Positions 14,946-23,806 of a DNA stretch of 64,000 bases are shown piece by piece. The stretch spans positions 80,352 through 144,351 of the forward strand of contig CAZDQF010000013.1 of NCBI GenBank assembly GCA_964507445.1. Direction: 5' to 3'. The stretch is from GCA-2683135 sp964507445 (GTDB taxonomy: Bacteria; Planctomycetota; GCA-002687715). The translations under genes were made by a program, and so were the position numbers. The stretch's first letter is position 1. The number at the start of each line of letters is the position of its first letter. A model generated the notes under the pieces. The model had not been told where the DNA came from. It saw nothing but the letters and a program-made list of their open reading frames with translations, and ran no database searches.

Positions 14946-16049
14946 ATGGTGTCCTTGCTGGAGTGCCTTCGTCATCCGCCGCGCGTGTGGCTGGTCAACC
15001 TGTTGCTCTGGGGCGGCGCCGGCGCCCTGGTGGGCCTGGCGTTCTGGTTGACCTACGGCCGCGACCGTGCCGACTTCGACCCGGGGGAGAGCGTGCTGCG
15101 CATGGTGTGCCTGATGGGCTCCTATGCGTTCCTGGCGCCCTGCGTCTTCCGATGGGCGAGCCGGTCTATCTGGTCCATCGGCTGGTGGCGCTGGATCGCT
15201 CCGGCGGCGCTGGCGATCTCCGCCTTCATCCTCGCCCACGGTGCCCTCTACATGACCGGTCGCGTGTTGGTAGGCGTCGGGCCCACGAGGCCGTTCCTGG
15301 AGGCCATCATGCGGTGGATCCCCTGGGGAGGCCTCCTCATCGACATACCGGTGTTCGTCGGCATCGTGGGGCTCGCCCAGACCCGTGTCTACCGCACGCG
15401 GCTCAACGAAAAGGAGCTGGAGGCGGTAGAGCTGCGTCGGCAGCTGGTGGAAGCCCAGTTGGCGGCCCTGCGCGCGCAGCTGCAGCCCCATTTCCTCTTC
15501 AACACCCTGCACACCATCGGTGTCTTCACCCGCAAGGACCCGGACCAGGCCAACCGCATCCTTGCCCTGGTGGGGGATGTCCTGCGGCGCAGCCTGGAGA
15601 CGGTCCGCACCCAGGAGATCACCCTCCGGGAGGAGATGGAGTTCCTGAAGCCTTACCTCGAGATCCAGCGGACCCGGTTTCACGACAGGCTCACCGTGGA
15701 CGTTGCCATCGACGTCGCGCTGTTGGGCTGCCGTGTCCCGAGCTTCGTCCTCCAGCCATTGGTGGAGAACGCCGTCCGCCATGGTTTCGAGCTGCACTCC
15801 GGGAAGGGAGTGATCCGGATCACGGCCCGCCGAGACGGAGAACAGCTCGTCCTGGAGGTGTTGGATGACGGAGCCGGGCTCGCCGTTCCCGTGGGGGCCG
15901 GGGCGCCCAGGGAAGGCATGGGCTTGGGGAACACCCGTGAGCGGCTGGCGCGCTTGTACGGAGAGAATCAGGAGTTGCGGTTGGAGTCCTCTTCCGGCGG
16001 CGGCGTGCGCGCCGTGGTCCGATTGCCCTTCACCCTGGAGTCTGCGTGA
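14946..16049 (+). CDS. LytS/YehU-type sensor histidine kinase
   Basis: This 367-residue membrane kinase should phosphorylate the LytTR regulator encoded next. Four hydrophobic helices (about 15-35, 50-72, 82-105 and 120-145) form the sensor part without a large extracytoplasmic domain. A linker helix leads to the His_kinase core: H182 in QLQPHFLFN is the phospho-acceptor, PLVENAVRHG near 271-280 is the N-box, and LDDGAG and GMGLGNTRERL are the G-boxes of the ATP lid. The TGA at 16047-16049 overlaps the next start, so kinase and regulator are translationally coupled. The signal is unknown; related systems sense membrane state or small metabolites. Confidence 0.92.
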   Translation: MVSLLECLRHPPRVWLVNLLLWGGAGALVGLAFWLTYGRDRADFDPGESVLRMVCLMGSYAFLAPCVFRWASRSIWSIGWWRWIAPAALAISAFILAHGALYMTGRVLVGVGPTRPFLEAIMRWIPWGGLLIDIPVFVGIVGLAQTRVYRTRLNEKELEAVELRRQLVEAQLAALRAQLQPHFLFNTLHTIGVFTRKDPDQANRILALVGDVLRRSLETVRTQEITLREEMEFLKPYLEIQRTRFHDRLTVDVAIDVALLGCRVPSFVLQPLVENAVRHGFELHSGKGVIRITARRDGEQLVLEVLDDGAGLAVPVGAGAPREGMGLGNTRERLARLYGENQELRLESSSGGGVRAVVRLPFTLESA

Positions 16050-16858
16050 TGACCGCGCTTGACCCGGGGGAGAGAGGGACGGGGAGCCACATCAGGCCGC
16101 TCCGTGTCCTGCTGGCTGACGACGAGCCCATCGCCCGTGACGGTCTGCGTGAGCTGGTCGGTGCGGAGGATCTTTTCGAGGTCTGTGGCGAGGCCTCGGA
16201 TGGGAGGATGGCGGTGGAGGCCATACGCCGCGAGCGGCCGGACATCGTCATGCTGGACATCCAGATGCCCGAACTCGACGGGTTCGGGGTGCTGGCGGAG
16301 CTCCCTGAAGGGGATCGTCCTGTGATCGTCTTCGTCACCGCCTACGAGCAGTACGCGGTGGCCGCGTTCGAAGCCAGCGCGGTGGACTACCTGTTGAAGC
16401 CGTTTGATCGACGACGTCTCCAGGAGGCACTGAAGCGCGCGGCGGCGCGCGCGCGGAGCGGATCCGATGAGCGGGATGGCGTGCAGGACCTGATGAACCA
16501 GATGGAGCGCCGCAGGGACGATCACCTGAAGCGGCTGGTGCTCAAGCGCCAGGGTAAGATCGTCTTGCTCCCGACCGAGAAGGTCCAGTGGATCGAGGCG
16601 GCGGGGAACTACGTCTACATCCATGCCGACGGCGCACGTCACCTGCTGCGGGATACGCTGACCCACCTGGAAGGGGAACTGGACCCGGCCTCCTTCGTGC
16701 GTATCCACCGGTCGGCCATCGTCCGCATCGGTTCCATCGCGGAGTTGGAGCGCCTGGGCTCGGGAGACTATCTGGTGCGCCTCGTCAACGGTGAGGAGCT
16801 GACCTTGAGCCGGAGCTTCCGCAGGGACTTCGAGGAGCGCATCGGCCGCCCCCTCTGA
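16049..16858 (+). CDS. LytTR-family response regulator
   Basis: The 269-residue protein combines a receiver domain (about 17-135) and a LytTR DNA-binding domain (about 165-265). Receiver residues are D24 and D25 (LADDEP), the phospho-acceptor D70 (MLDIQMP), T97 and K117 (LLKPFD). The LytTR part shows VQWIEAAGNYVYIH, FVRIHRSAIV and LTLSRSFRRDF, the hallmark blocks of the beta-sheet DNA-binding fold that recognises direct repeats about one helical turn apart. The ATG at 16049 overlaps the kinase stop; a GTG at 16046 would add one residue. It ends back to back with the convergent gene (adjacent stop codons at 16858/16859). Its targets are not evident here. Confidence 0.93.
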   Translation: MTALDPGERGTGSHIRPLRVLLADDEPIARDGLRELVGAEDLFEVCGEASDGRMAVEAIRRERPDIVMLDIQMPELDGFGVLAELPEGDRPVIVFVTAYEQYAVAAFEASAVDYLLKPFDRRRLQEALKRAAARARSGSDERDGVQDLMNQMERRRDDHLKRLVLKRQGKIVLLPTEKVQWIEAAGNYVYIHADGARHLLRDTLTHLEGELDPASFVRIHRSAIVRIGSIAELERLGSGDYLVRLVNGEELTLSRSFRRDFEERIGRPL

Positions 16859-19474
16859 TCAACGGGTCCTCAAGTCGATCCGCACGGGTGCGGTGGCGGC
16901 GTTCAAGTCCACTTCCAGTGAGCCGCTGTGGCGACGCCCGTCCCGGTCGAAGCTGGCGCCGATGTGCCACCGTCCTGGCGCCAGGCGCATGAACGCGAAG
17001 GCTCCGTCTCCTGTGGTGACCTGGGTGGCCTGTCTTGCCAGGTTGTCCGCGGCGTCCCGCCGTGAGAGGACCAGGGTCACCTTGAGAGACTCCGGAGGCT
17101 GACCGTCAACCGTGACCCGGCCGCGGATCTCATAGGTGGGGATCGTGGGTTCGAACGCGATGGGTCTCCGGTGTCCGGCCCTTATCTCCACGCTGGTGCT
17201 CAGGCCGTCCAGCTCGGCTCGGGAGCTGCGCAGGGACACCCTGTAGGGACCGGCGTTGACCCAGGGGAGGGTCAGTCGGGGTTCGGTCATGACGTGTTCG
17301 TCTCGCGCACCGGTGTCCGTTGCCTCCAGGACGAGGGTCGTCTGTCCCAACGCACTGCTCCGTGTGGTGCGGATCTGGACGGTCAGGGAGCCAGCGGGGC
17401 GGAGATTAACGTCCGCCATCCGGTTGGGCCTCGCTGGGTCCACTCTCGGGGAACGTGTCGCCGGCATGAAGCCACGACGCCGGAACTCGATGGCCGCTGC
17501 GCCTGCCGGGAGTCCACGGAGAGTGAAGGAACCGTCCGCGGCTGTCGTGGCACGCGGGCCCTGCTCCACCGTGGCCGCGTCGAACGGGAAGGCGCCTACG
17601 GGTGCGACCACCACTCCGGCCAGGGGACGCCCGTCGGGCCCCAAGCTCCTCCCTGAGACCTCACCTCCCGGTTTGAGAGTGACCGACAAGGACTCGTTTC
17701 GCGGGTCCACGGTGGGGATGTAGGGGTCGATGCTGTGGGTCTGGTAGCCGTTGGCAGAGACCTCGATGCGGTAGGCACGACCGGACATCAGGGACGTGCG
17801 GTCCGACCCGAAGCGGCCCTCCCCGTCTTCGAACAGCCGGCCGGGGAGAGACCAGGACGTGGGCGCGACGGCGGCCGCGTGCTGGCCATGATTGATGCTC
17901 GGGGTCAGGGCGACATGGAAGCGGGTGACGGGTCGGGAGTGCTGGTCCATCACCTGCCCGGTGAACCCTCCGGATCGCTGCATGGTTCGCACCAGTTCAC
18001 CCTCGCCGGGGCGGACGCCCTCCTCCGCAACGGGAACGAACCCGTACTTGAACACCTCCAGGTTCAGCGGGGTGTCAGGGAGTCCCGCCATCTCCCAGTG
18101 ACCCGCCTCGTCGCTCAGGCAGCGGCGTCCCAGGTCCCCCCGGCGCTCGACGTAGAAGTTGACCAGCGCGGCCTTGATCGGGGTCCCGGTCTCGTCCACG
18201 AGGGAGCCCCTCAGGATCTTCCCCTGCTTCAGGCGGAGCTCCAGCGGCGACAGGGGAGGCCGGATCTCCAGGTCGCGCAGGGTCGGGGCCAGGCCCGGGT
18301 AGCTGGCGAGCAGGGTGATCCGGGCGCCCAGGGGGGCGCCGACGCAGAACGCCCCGTTCGCGTCGGTCACCTGCAGGCTACGGCCCACATGGGGATTGTC
18401 TCCGAGGGTGACGGTGGCCCCCACCATGGGCTCGCCTCGCGGTCCGATGACGGTCCCTCGTACATCGATCCCACGCTTCATGACGATGTCCAAGGGCAGG
18501 TTGGCGTTCTCCGGCGTCACGCGGACGTTCATGGGGAGGTAATCACGGTGTCGGCAGATCATGAGCTGGTTGGCTCGGGACGGGCTCAGGCCGTCGAGTC
18601 GGAAGGCTCCCCTGCGGTCGCTGCTGCTGCGGGTCCCCGCTCGATCCACGAGCCGCAGGTCAGCGCCTTCTACTGGGCGGCCCCCGGTGTCGCGGATCGT
18701 CCCCTGGATGGCGAAGCCCGTGGGTAGGACCACCTCCAGCTCCTGCGGGCCGACGCCGGCCCACGAGCCGATGGCGCGTACGGTGGTGACGTGCCCCGGG
18801 TGACTCAAGACCCTGGCGGTGGGGGGCATGGTGCTGCTCACGGGCAGGGTCAGCAGCCCCTGGGCATCCGTTCGCAAGACGTTGGGGGACAGTTCATCCG
18901 TAAGGCGGACCCCTTCAAGAGGGCGGGCGTCCGAATCGGTCACGCGGACCACGCGCTGCCCGTCGAGGGCGTGGAGCGACAGCAACGTTGGGGGAGGTGC
19001 TCGCTCTGCGTGGACGGATACGGTTTGTCTCTTGCCGACGAATCCGGCATGCCGCGGAGACAACTCCACGGTCCAGGCGCCAGCGCCAGGCAGGCGGACA
19101 GAGAACGCTCCCGTGGCGTCCGAGGTCAGCCTGGAGCTGTCCGCGGGGGAGCCCACCGGGCGCTCGCCACGGTAGATGTCGACCTCGACGCTCACGCCGC
19201 TCATCGCTCCTCCCCGGACGTCCTGGACTCGTGCTACGAGGGACTCGAGGGGAGCCGCCGGGTCGGAGAACCGGGAGACCGGCACTGGTGCTCCGCGACG
19301 GTCGGCGGAGTCCCCGTCTTCCGATTCGTCTCCGCTGTTCGGGCCGAGCCGAGGGCTCCCGTTGGCTGGTTCATGGTCGGCAGATCGTCCATCGTGTACC
19401 AGCAGGTACGCGAGCACGCAGACGATGCCGACGGTCACGATGCCGACGAGGGAGGGGCGCAAGAGCAGGCTCAC
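16859..19474 (-). CDS. Large secreted or anchored protein of carboxypeptidase-regulatory-like repeats
   Basis: This 871-residue protein has an N-terminal hydrophobic segment (about 8-28) followed by about seven to nine beta-sandwich repeats of 80-100 residues. Recurrent phrases mark them: G.V.D..GRPVEGADL, G.V.GPRGEPMVGATVTL, GSLVDETGTPIKAALV, GRSLGPDGRPLAGVVV, each closed by a segment such as GAFRLDGLSP or GSFTLRGLPAG. This is the carboxypeptidase regulatory-like/DUF4480 repeat pattern, used for binding or as a surface scaffold; no catalytic motif is seen. The start is GTG at 19474 with a weak ribosome site, so the N-terminus is less certain. Its stop abuts that of the LytTR gene, with which it converges. 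Members are common in Planctomycetota and Myxococcota. Confidence 0.8.
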   Translation of the reverse strand: MSLLLRPSLVGIVTVGIVCVLAYLLVHDGRSADHEPANGSPRLGPNSGDESEDGDSADRRGAPVPVSRFSDPAAPLESLVARVQDVRGGAMSGVSVEVDIYRGERPVGSPADSSRLTSDATGAFSVRLPGAGAWTVELSPRHAGFVGKRQTVSVHAERAPPPTLLSLHALDGQRVVRVTDSDARPLEGVRLTDELSPNVLRTDAQGLLTLPVSSTMPPTARVLSHPGHVTTVRAIGSWAGVGPQELEVVLPTGFAIQGTIRDTGGRPVEGADLRLVDRAGTRSSSDRRGAFRLDGLSPSRANQLMICRHRDYLPMNVRVTPENANLPLDIVMKRGIDVRGTVIGPRGEPMVGATVTLGDNPHVGRSLQVTDANGAFCVGAPLGARITLLASYPGLAPTLRDLEIRPPLSPLELRLKQGKILRGSLVDETGTPIKAALVNFYVERRGDLGRRCLSDEAGHWEMAGLPDTPLNLEVFKYGFVPVAEEGVRPGEGELVRTMQRSGGFTGQVMDQHSRPVTRFHVALTPSINHGQHAAAVAPTSWSLPGRLFEDGEGRFGSDRTSLMSGRAYRIEVSANGYQTHSIDPYIPTVDPRNESLSVTLKPGGEVSGRSLGPDGRPLAGVVVAPVGAFPFDAATVEQGPRATTAADGSFTLRGLPAGAAAIEFRRRGFMPATRSPRVDPARPNRMADVNLRPAGSLTVQIRTTRSSALGQTTLVLEATDTGARDEHVMTEPRLTLPWVNAGPYRVSLRSSRAELDGLSTSVEIRAGHRRPIAFEPTIPTYEIRGRVTVDGQPPESLKVTLVLSRRDAADNLARQATQVTTGDGAFAFMRLAPGRWHIGASFDRDGRRHSGSLEVDLNAATAPVRIDLRTR

Positions 19475-19545
19475 TGATGAAGAGACGAGTTGCGTTCACT
19501 CCTCATCCTAAGCCGCCGCCGCGGTCGCTGCGACCTGCCGGTTGC

Positions 19546-21408
19546 CTACTCCTCGTATTCCAGGATCTCGTCGATCGTATTCACGGCGATCTGGTGGTAC
19601 GTGGAGCGCGCCTTCTTGTAGAGCTCGAGGGCCCGGGTCTTGCCCGCCGGGGTCCTGGCCAGCTCCTGGTAGAGCGGCTTCAGGAACTTCCGGCGCCCCT
19701 GGGTGAGGAGCAGGCGCTCCACGCAGGCGTAGCCCGGTTCGTATCCGCAGCGGATGGCGTTCAGCCCCCACTGCATGAGGATCTCGTAGTTACCGCACTC
19801 GGTGAGGCCCCAGGTGGCGTCCAGGGCGGCCATCTGTGCGGGGCTCGTCTGGTCCGGGAGGCTGCGCAGGAAGTGCAGCCACTCGTGGGTGATCCACTGC
19901 TCCGCCGGGAGATTGCCGGCGGTCACCTCCCCCGACGCGACGTCGGCGGCGAGCTTCTCGCATCGCTCGAAGGCGTCTGACTCGGCCAGCGGCGCGTTGT
20001 CAGGGACCCCGGGTGCGTACAGCCACTCGTCGATGCGCAACGGCTCGCCGTCGCCTTCGAGGAGGTGCTCCTCGAGGTGCGCCACGAAGTCCGCCGTGGT
20101 CCTGCTCTGGAACGCGTTCTCGTCGAACCAGGCCTTGAGGAACGGGTCGAGGCGTTCCCGTCCGTAGGTGGCCTCCAGTAGCCTGAGGAACAGGTAGCCC
20201 TTCTCATAGGGGACGTTGGAGAAGGCGTCGTCCGGGTCCCGTCCTTCCAGATCCACGTGCAGCACCGTGTCCCCTTCCGGAAGCTCTGCGATGTCGGACA
20301 TGAGGTCCTGGTGACCCAAGACCGCCTCCATTTGCGCTCGCGCGGGGCCGTACACCGCCTCCATGATGCGCCGCTCGAAGTACACGGTGAACCCCTCGTT
20401 GAGCCAGAAGTCGGACCAGGTGGCGTTGGTCACCAGGTTGCCCGACCAGGAGTGGGCCAGCTCATGGGCCACCAGGGCGGTGAGCGAACGGTCGCCGGCG
20501 AGGGTCGTCGGCGTGACGAAGGTGAGGCGCGGGTTCTCCATGCCGCCGAAGGGGAAGCTGGGGGGGAGGATGATGAGGTCGTAGCGGCCCCACTGGTATG
20601 GGCCGTAGAGCTCTTCCGCCACCTCCATCATCCGCTCCGCGTCGGCGAACTCCCACGCGGCCTTGTCGACGACGGAGGGTTCTGCCCAGACGCCGGTTCG
20701 GGGGCCCATGGCTTTGAACTGGATGCCGCCCGCGGCGATGGCCAGCAGGTAGGACGGGATGGGTTGAGGCATCCTGAATCGCCATGCTCCGCCGGGCCCC
20801 TGCTCTTCGATGATCTCCGCCGCCATCACCGGCCGGATTCCCTTGGGCGTCGTGACCGCTGCGTCGAAGGTGAAGCGGACGCCGGGAGAATCCTGACACG
20901 GGATCATGGAGCGGGCGTTGATGGACTGGGCCTGAGAGAACATGAAGGGGTGGGTCTTGTCCGCGGTCTGTTCAGGGCGCAGCCACTGGACGCAGGCCCC
21001 GCCCTCTCCGGTCCGGTACCGGACCTCCACGAGATGGTCGTGGAGCTTGAGGGGTACGGTCAGCGGCGTGCCGAGGACCTCGGAGCCGCCGCCGTGGGTG
21101 TACTTGCTGACCCGCATACCGTCGGCGTTGCCGACGCGGACCCCTTCGATGACCAGGTGCTTCGTGTCGAGGACGAGGTGTGTGTTTCCTGGGGTGTCGG
21201 GAGCTCGCTCCACGGTCCAGGTCACCCTGCCCCGGATCTGCTCTGACTCGAAGTCCAGGTCCCATTGGATGTCTGCGTGGGCGGTGCGGACCGCCTGAGG
21301 CGCTCCGAAGGAGTGGATGTCGGTCACTGATGAGCCTCCGTGCCCACAGGACGCCAGGAGCGTCGCCGTGATGACGGCCATGGTCAGGTGCTTTCCTCGG
21401 GTCTTCAT
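19546..21408 (-). CDS. Lipoprotein M1 aminopeptidase of the leukotriene-A4-hydrolase type
   Basis: The 620-residue zinc metallopeptidase begins with a lipoprotein signal peptide ending TLLASC (C21 lipidated), placing it in the envelope. After the beta-rich N-terminal domain comes NARSMIPCQDSPGVRF (near 164-179), a block typical of LTA4H/aminopeptidase B relatives. GGMEN (288-292) is the exopeptidase N-terminus-binding motif. HELAHSW (315-321) gives H315, E316 and H319, with E338 in NEGF as the third zinc ligand. A helical C-terminal domain (about 480-620) matches the LTA4H C-terminal region. The ATG at 21408 is chosen over 21441 because it gives the lipoprotein signal. The C-terminal residue sequence ends ILEYEE. 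It should clip N-terminal residues from peptides imported to or held in the periplasm. Confidence 0.92.
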   Translation of the reverse strand: MKTRGKHLTMAVITATLLASCGHGGSSVTDIHSFGAPQAVRTAHADIQWDLDFESEQIRGRVTWTVERAPDTPGNTHLVLDTKHLVIEGVRVGNADGMRVSKYTHGGGSEVLGTPLTVPLKLHDHLVEVRYRTGEGGACVQWLRPEQTADKTHPFMFSQAQSINARSMIPCQDSPGVRFTFDAAVTTPKGIRPVMAAEIIEEQGPGGAWRFRMPQPIPSYLLAIAAGGIQFKAMGPRTGVWAEPSVVDKAAWEFADAERMMEVAEELYGPYQWGRYDLIILPPSFPFGGMENPRLTFVTPTTLAGDRSLTALVAHELAHSWSGNLVTNATWSDFWLNEGFTVYFERRIMEAVYGPARAQMEAVLGHQDLMSDIAELPEGDTVLHVDLEGRDPDDAFSNVPYEKGYLFLRLLEATYGRERLDPFLKAWFDENAFQSRTTADFVAHLEEHLLEGDGEPLRIDEWLYAPGVPDNAPLAESDAFERCEKLAADVASGEVTAGNLPAEQWITHEWLHFLRSLPDQTSPAQMAALDATWGLTECGNYEILMQWGLNAIRCGYEPGYACVERLLLTQGRRKFLKPLYQELARTPAGKTRALELYKKARSTYHQIAVNTIDEILEYEE

Positions 21409-21450
21409 GGCGGCCGATTCTAAGCCGTCCGGGCCAGCCATGACGGGCCC

Positions 21451-21801
21451 TTACAGGCGGACGCGGAGACGGATCAGAGGCGGCCCCGGATCAGGGAGCG
21501 TGCGCATGGGAGGCGGTGGCCTTCGTTCGATCCTCAGGGGGGTTGCGAGTGCGTCGAGGCGGACGAAGAGGGGCAGGCGATCCGGTGCCTCGGGCACGAT
21601 CTCCTCCGTGACGCCGTAGGGGGGGAACGGGTTCATGCCCCGGGTCTGAAGCAGTGGTGGTCGGAGAGGGTGATCGGGCCGCGGATTGACGCGAAGGAGG
21701 TGCTTGGGCGGGTCGGGTGGCGGGTCGTGGAGGGCTGTGGGATGGGATGCGGTCAGGACGACCGCCAGCAACCCCAGACTCGCCCTGAGTCGGGTTGTAA
21801 T
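21451..21801 (-). CDS. Possible small secreted proline-rich protein with no canonical start
   Basis: The frame encodes TTRLRASLGLLAVVLTASHPTA, a convincing signal peptide, followed by about 90 residues rich in proline and arginine (DPPPDPPKHLL, RRPPPPMRTLPDPGPP). The only standard start in frame is TTG at 21771, which would remove the positive n-region. The best upstream options are ATT at 21801 or ATC codons at 21804 and 21807. A run of ten G (21822-21831) lies just upstream, so a sequencing indel or a slippage-prone tract could hide the true start. The region 21802-21916 has no other gene. I do not recognise a family. It lies between the M1 peptidase and HEAT lipoprotein genes, all leftward. 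Confidence 0.35.
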   Translation of the reverse strand: MTTRLRASLGLLAVVLTASHPTALHDPPPDPPKHLLRVNPRPDHPLRPPLLQTRGMNPFPPYGVTEEIVPEAPDRLPLFVRLDALATPLRIERRPPPPMRTLPDPGPPLIRLRVRL

Positions 21802-21916
21802 GATGATCTTGGAGTTCTCGCGGGGGGGGGGAGATTCCGCCAGGGGGGATCGGCGGTGTTCCCCTTATCGACGGGTCCTTCGGACTGGCTTGAGGGACGT
21901 CAGTCCGGGTCCGGGT

Positions 21917-22582
21917 TCAGATGCCGCGCAGGAGCTTGATCCGGAGGATCCAGTTCCGGTGGATGGCCGCTTCGGCGGAGGCGCAGGCTGCCCGTACCCG
22001 GGCGTCCAGGTCGTTATGGGCGCGGTGCCCCAGGTGATCCAACTCTGTGTGGGAGTGGTAGCCCGCATGCTGCAGGGTCTGGGCGGCCTGGTAGCGGACC
22101 TCCCACTCGTAGGCATCCAGGGAGCTCCCCACGTCGGCTATCGCCGACGCCAGCTGATCCCGCGGCATGGCCGCCAGGGCGCGCAGGGCGGTGATACGGA
22201 TACTCGGCTGGTCGTGGCTCAGGAGCTTGATCAGTTGGGGGATCGTGGAGGTCGCCGATGGCCCCAGAAGCCGGGCCAGCTCTGCGCCGGAGCAAGCCAC
22301 GCCGCCGTCCGCGCTGTCCAGCCAGCGGCTGGCGTAGCAGAGGCTGGTGGGGCCGAAGGCGGCCAGCTGAAGGACCACCTCCTGCCGGGTCCAGGCGTCC
22401 GTGCCTTCCATCCGTTCGGCCCATTGGGCCGCGGTGCGGCCCTCCCGGAGAAGCGGGGCGGTGTCGGCCTGGGCGTCGCAGCAGGCAGAACAGCAACTTG
22501 GGCCGCAATCATGGTTACCCTGGTGGGAGCAACCCACGAGGGAGACGACGAGCAGGAGCGTTGTCAGCCAAAAGCCACGCAT
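21917..22582 (-). CDS. HEAT-repeat lipoprotein with a cysteine cluster
   Basis: This 221-residue protein starts at ATG 22582 behind GGAGG and has a lipoprotein signal peptide ending SLVGC. Immediately after the lipidated cysteine comes a short cluster, HDCGPSCCSACCDAQ, with five further cysteines that could bind metal or form disulfides. The rest is alpha-helical with HEAT-like units (about 50-195), for example TIPQLIKLLSHDQPSIRITAL and WEVRYQAAQTLQHAG. It ends with a basic helix (HRNWILRIKLLRGI). It diverges from the methyltransferase gene across 55 bp. HEAT lipoproteins usually act as scaffolds; no specific role can be given. Confidence 0.82.
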   Translation of the reverse strand: MRGFWLTTLLLVVSLVGCSHQGNHDCGPSCCSACCDAQADTAPLLREGRTAAQWAERMEGTDAWTRQEVVLQLAAFGPTSLCYASRWLDSADGGVACSGAELARLLGPSATSTIPQLIKLLSHDQPSIRITALRALAAMPRDQLASAIADVGSSLDAYEWEVRYQAAQTLQHAGYHSHTELDHLGHRAHNDLDARVRAACASAEAAIHRNWILRIKLLRGI

Positions 22583-22637
22583 CGCTTGACCTCCAGGAGC
22601 ACAGTCTACCGACATCCTCGACTATCGGCCGCGACAC

Positions 22638-23765
22638 ATGCAGGAGACGAGGACCATTCGACTGGGAGCGGGCGGGATTTCGATCCCCGTGTGCGGCGGC
22701 GCGCTGGCCGTGGAGGGTCGGCGTCCCCTCCACGAGGCATGGAGGGCGCTGCTGAACGGGTTCCCTCCGCGGGAGCGGGGGCCGGTGCTCGTCTCCAGGG
22801 ACCCGGCGGGGGTCCTCGCCATGGCTGCGCGCATTCGATGGCCTGAGGCGCAGGTTTGCGCCCATCACCTGGATGCGTGGGAGGCGCGGACGGCAGAGGC
22901 CAACAGCCGCGCCAACGGTGTCGATGGCGTTGACCTGAAGCTCGCGCCAGACCTGCCTCGGGGTCCCTTCCGGCTGATCGCCATACCGTTCCCGTCGCAG
23001 GGAGAGGCGCTGTACGGGCGGGAGTTGATCGAGCGGGCCCACGACGCGCTCGTTGAGGGGGGGCGGCTCCTGGCGGGCACGGACCGGGGTGCCGGGTGGT
23101 TGCGGAAGACCGTCAAGCAGGTCTTCGGGCGAGCGGACCTGCAGTGCGGTGGTTCCGTGGTGACGGCGCGCCGGACGCGCTCGGAGACCCGGGTCCGGGA
23201 CCACGATCACGAGATCACCCTCGTCCGGGGGGAGACCACCTTGCGACTGCTCACCCGTGCGGGGGTGTTCTCTCCGGGACGCCTCGATGGGGGGACCCGT
23301 GCGCTGCTGCAGAGCGTCGTCTTGCAGCAAGGGGAGAGGGTCCTGGACATCGGGTGTGGCATCGGTGCCCTGGGGCTGGCGGCGGCGGTGGACGCGGGTC
23401 CCGCGGGCGTCGTCATGGTGGATTCCAGCATCCGGGCTACGGACACCGCCCACGGGAACGCTGTGCGAAACGGCCTGGAGGAGGTGAGCACCTTGCTGCG
23501 CGCGGACCTGGAGGATCTGCCGGACGGCTTCAACACCGTCCTGGCGAACCCGCCGTACTTCTCACGTGGTCGGATCGCCACGGCCTTCGCCAGGGCCGCC
23601 GCCCTGGCCTTGCGGCAGGATGGTGCGCTGCATCTGGTGGCCAAGAACCACCGGCTCCATGAGGAGATCCTGGACCGTTTCTTCCGCCAGGTGGAGTCGC
23701 GATCCGTGCGAGGCTACAGCGTCTTCACCGCCACCGGCCCCCGGGGAGAAGCGACGGAAACATGA
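22638..23765 (+). CDS. RsmC/RlmG-like class I methyltransferase
   Basis: The 375-residue protein has the duplicated layout of RsmC/RlmG: a degenerate N-terminal methyltransferase-like domain (about 10-170) and an active C-terminal domain (about 195-365). The C-terminal domain carries the SAM-binding motif VLDIGCGIGALGL (235-247), an acidic strand end (VMVDSS) and the catalytic motif NPPYF (304-308) of N2-guanine methyltransferases. GVFSPGRLDGGTRALL is the characteristic lead-in. It likely methylates a guanine of 16S or 23S rRNA; which one cannot be told by eye. The ATG at 22638 has only a weak ribosome site. The TPR gene follows on the same strand after 41 bp. Confidence 0.88.
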   Translation: MQETRTIRLGAGGISIPVCGGALAVEGRRPLHEAWRALLNGFPPRERGPVLVSRDPAGVLAMAARIRWPEAQVCAHHLDAWEARTAEANSRANGVDGVDLKLAPDLPRGPFRLIAIPFPSQGEALYGRELIERAHDALVEGGRLLAGTDRGAGWLRKTVKQVFGRADLQCGGSVVTARRTRSETRVRDHDHEITLVRGETTLRLLTRAGVFSPGRLDGGTRALLQSVVLQQGERVLDIGCGIGALGLAAAVDAGPAGVVMVDSSIRATDTAHGNAVRNGLEEVSTLLRADLEDLPDGFNTVLANPPYFSRGRIATAFARAAALALRQDGALHLVAKNHRLHEEILDRFFRQVESRSVRGYSVFTATGPRGEATET

Positions 23766-23806
23766 TCAGGACTTGGGGCCGTTCCGCCACCCTGGGACAC
23801 TGATCC

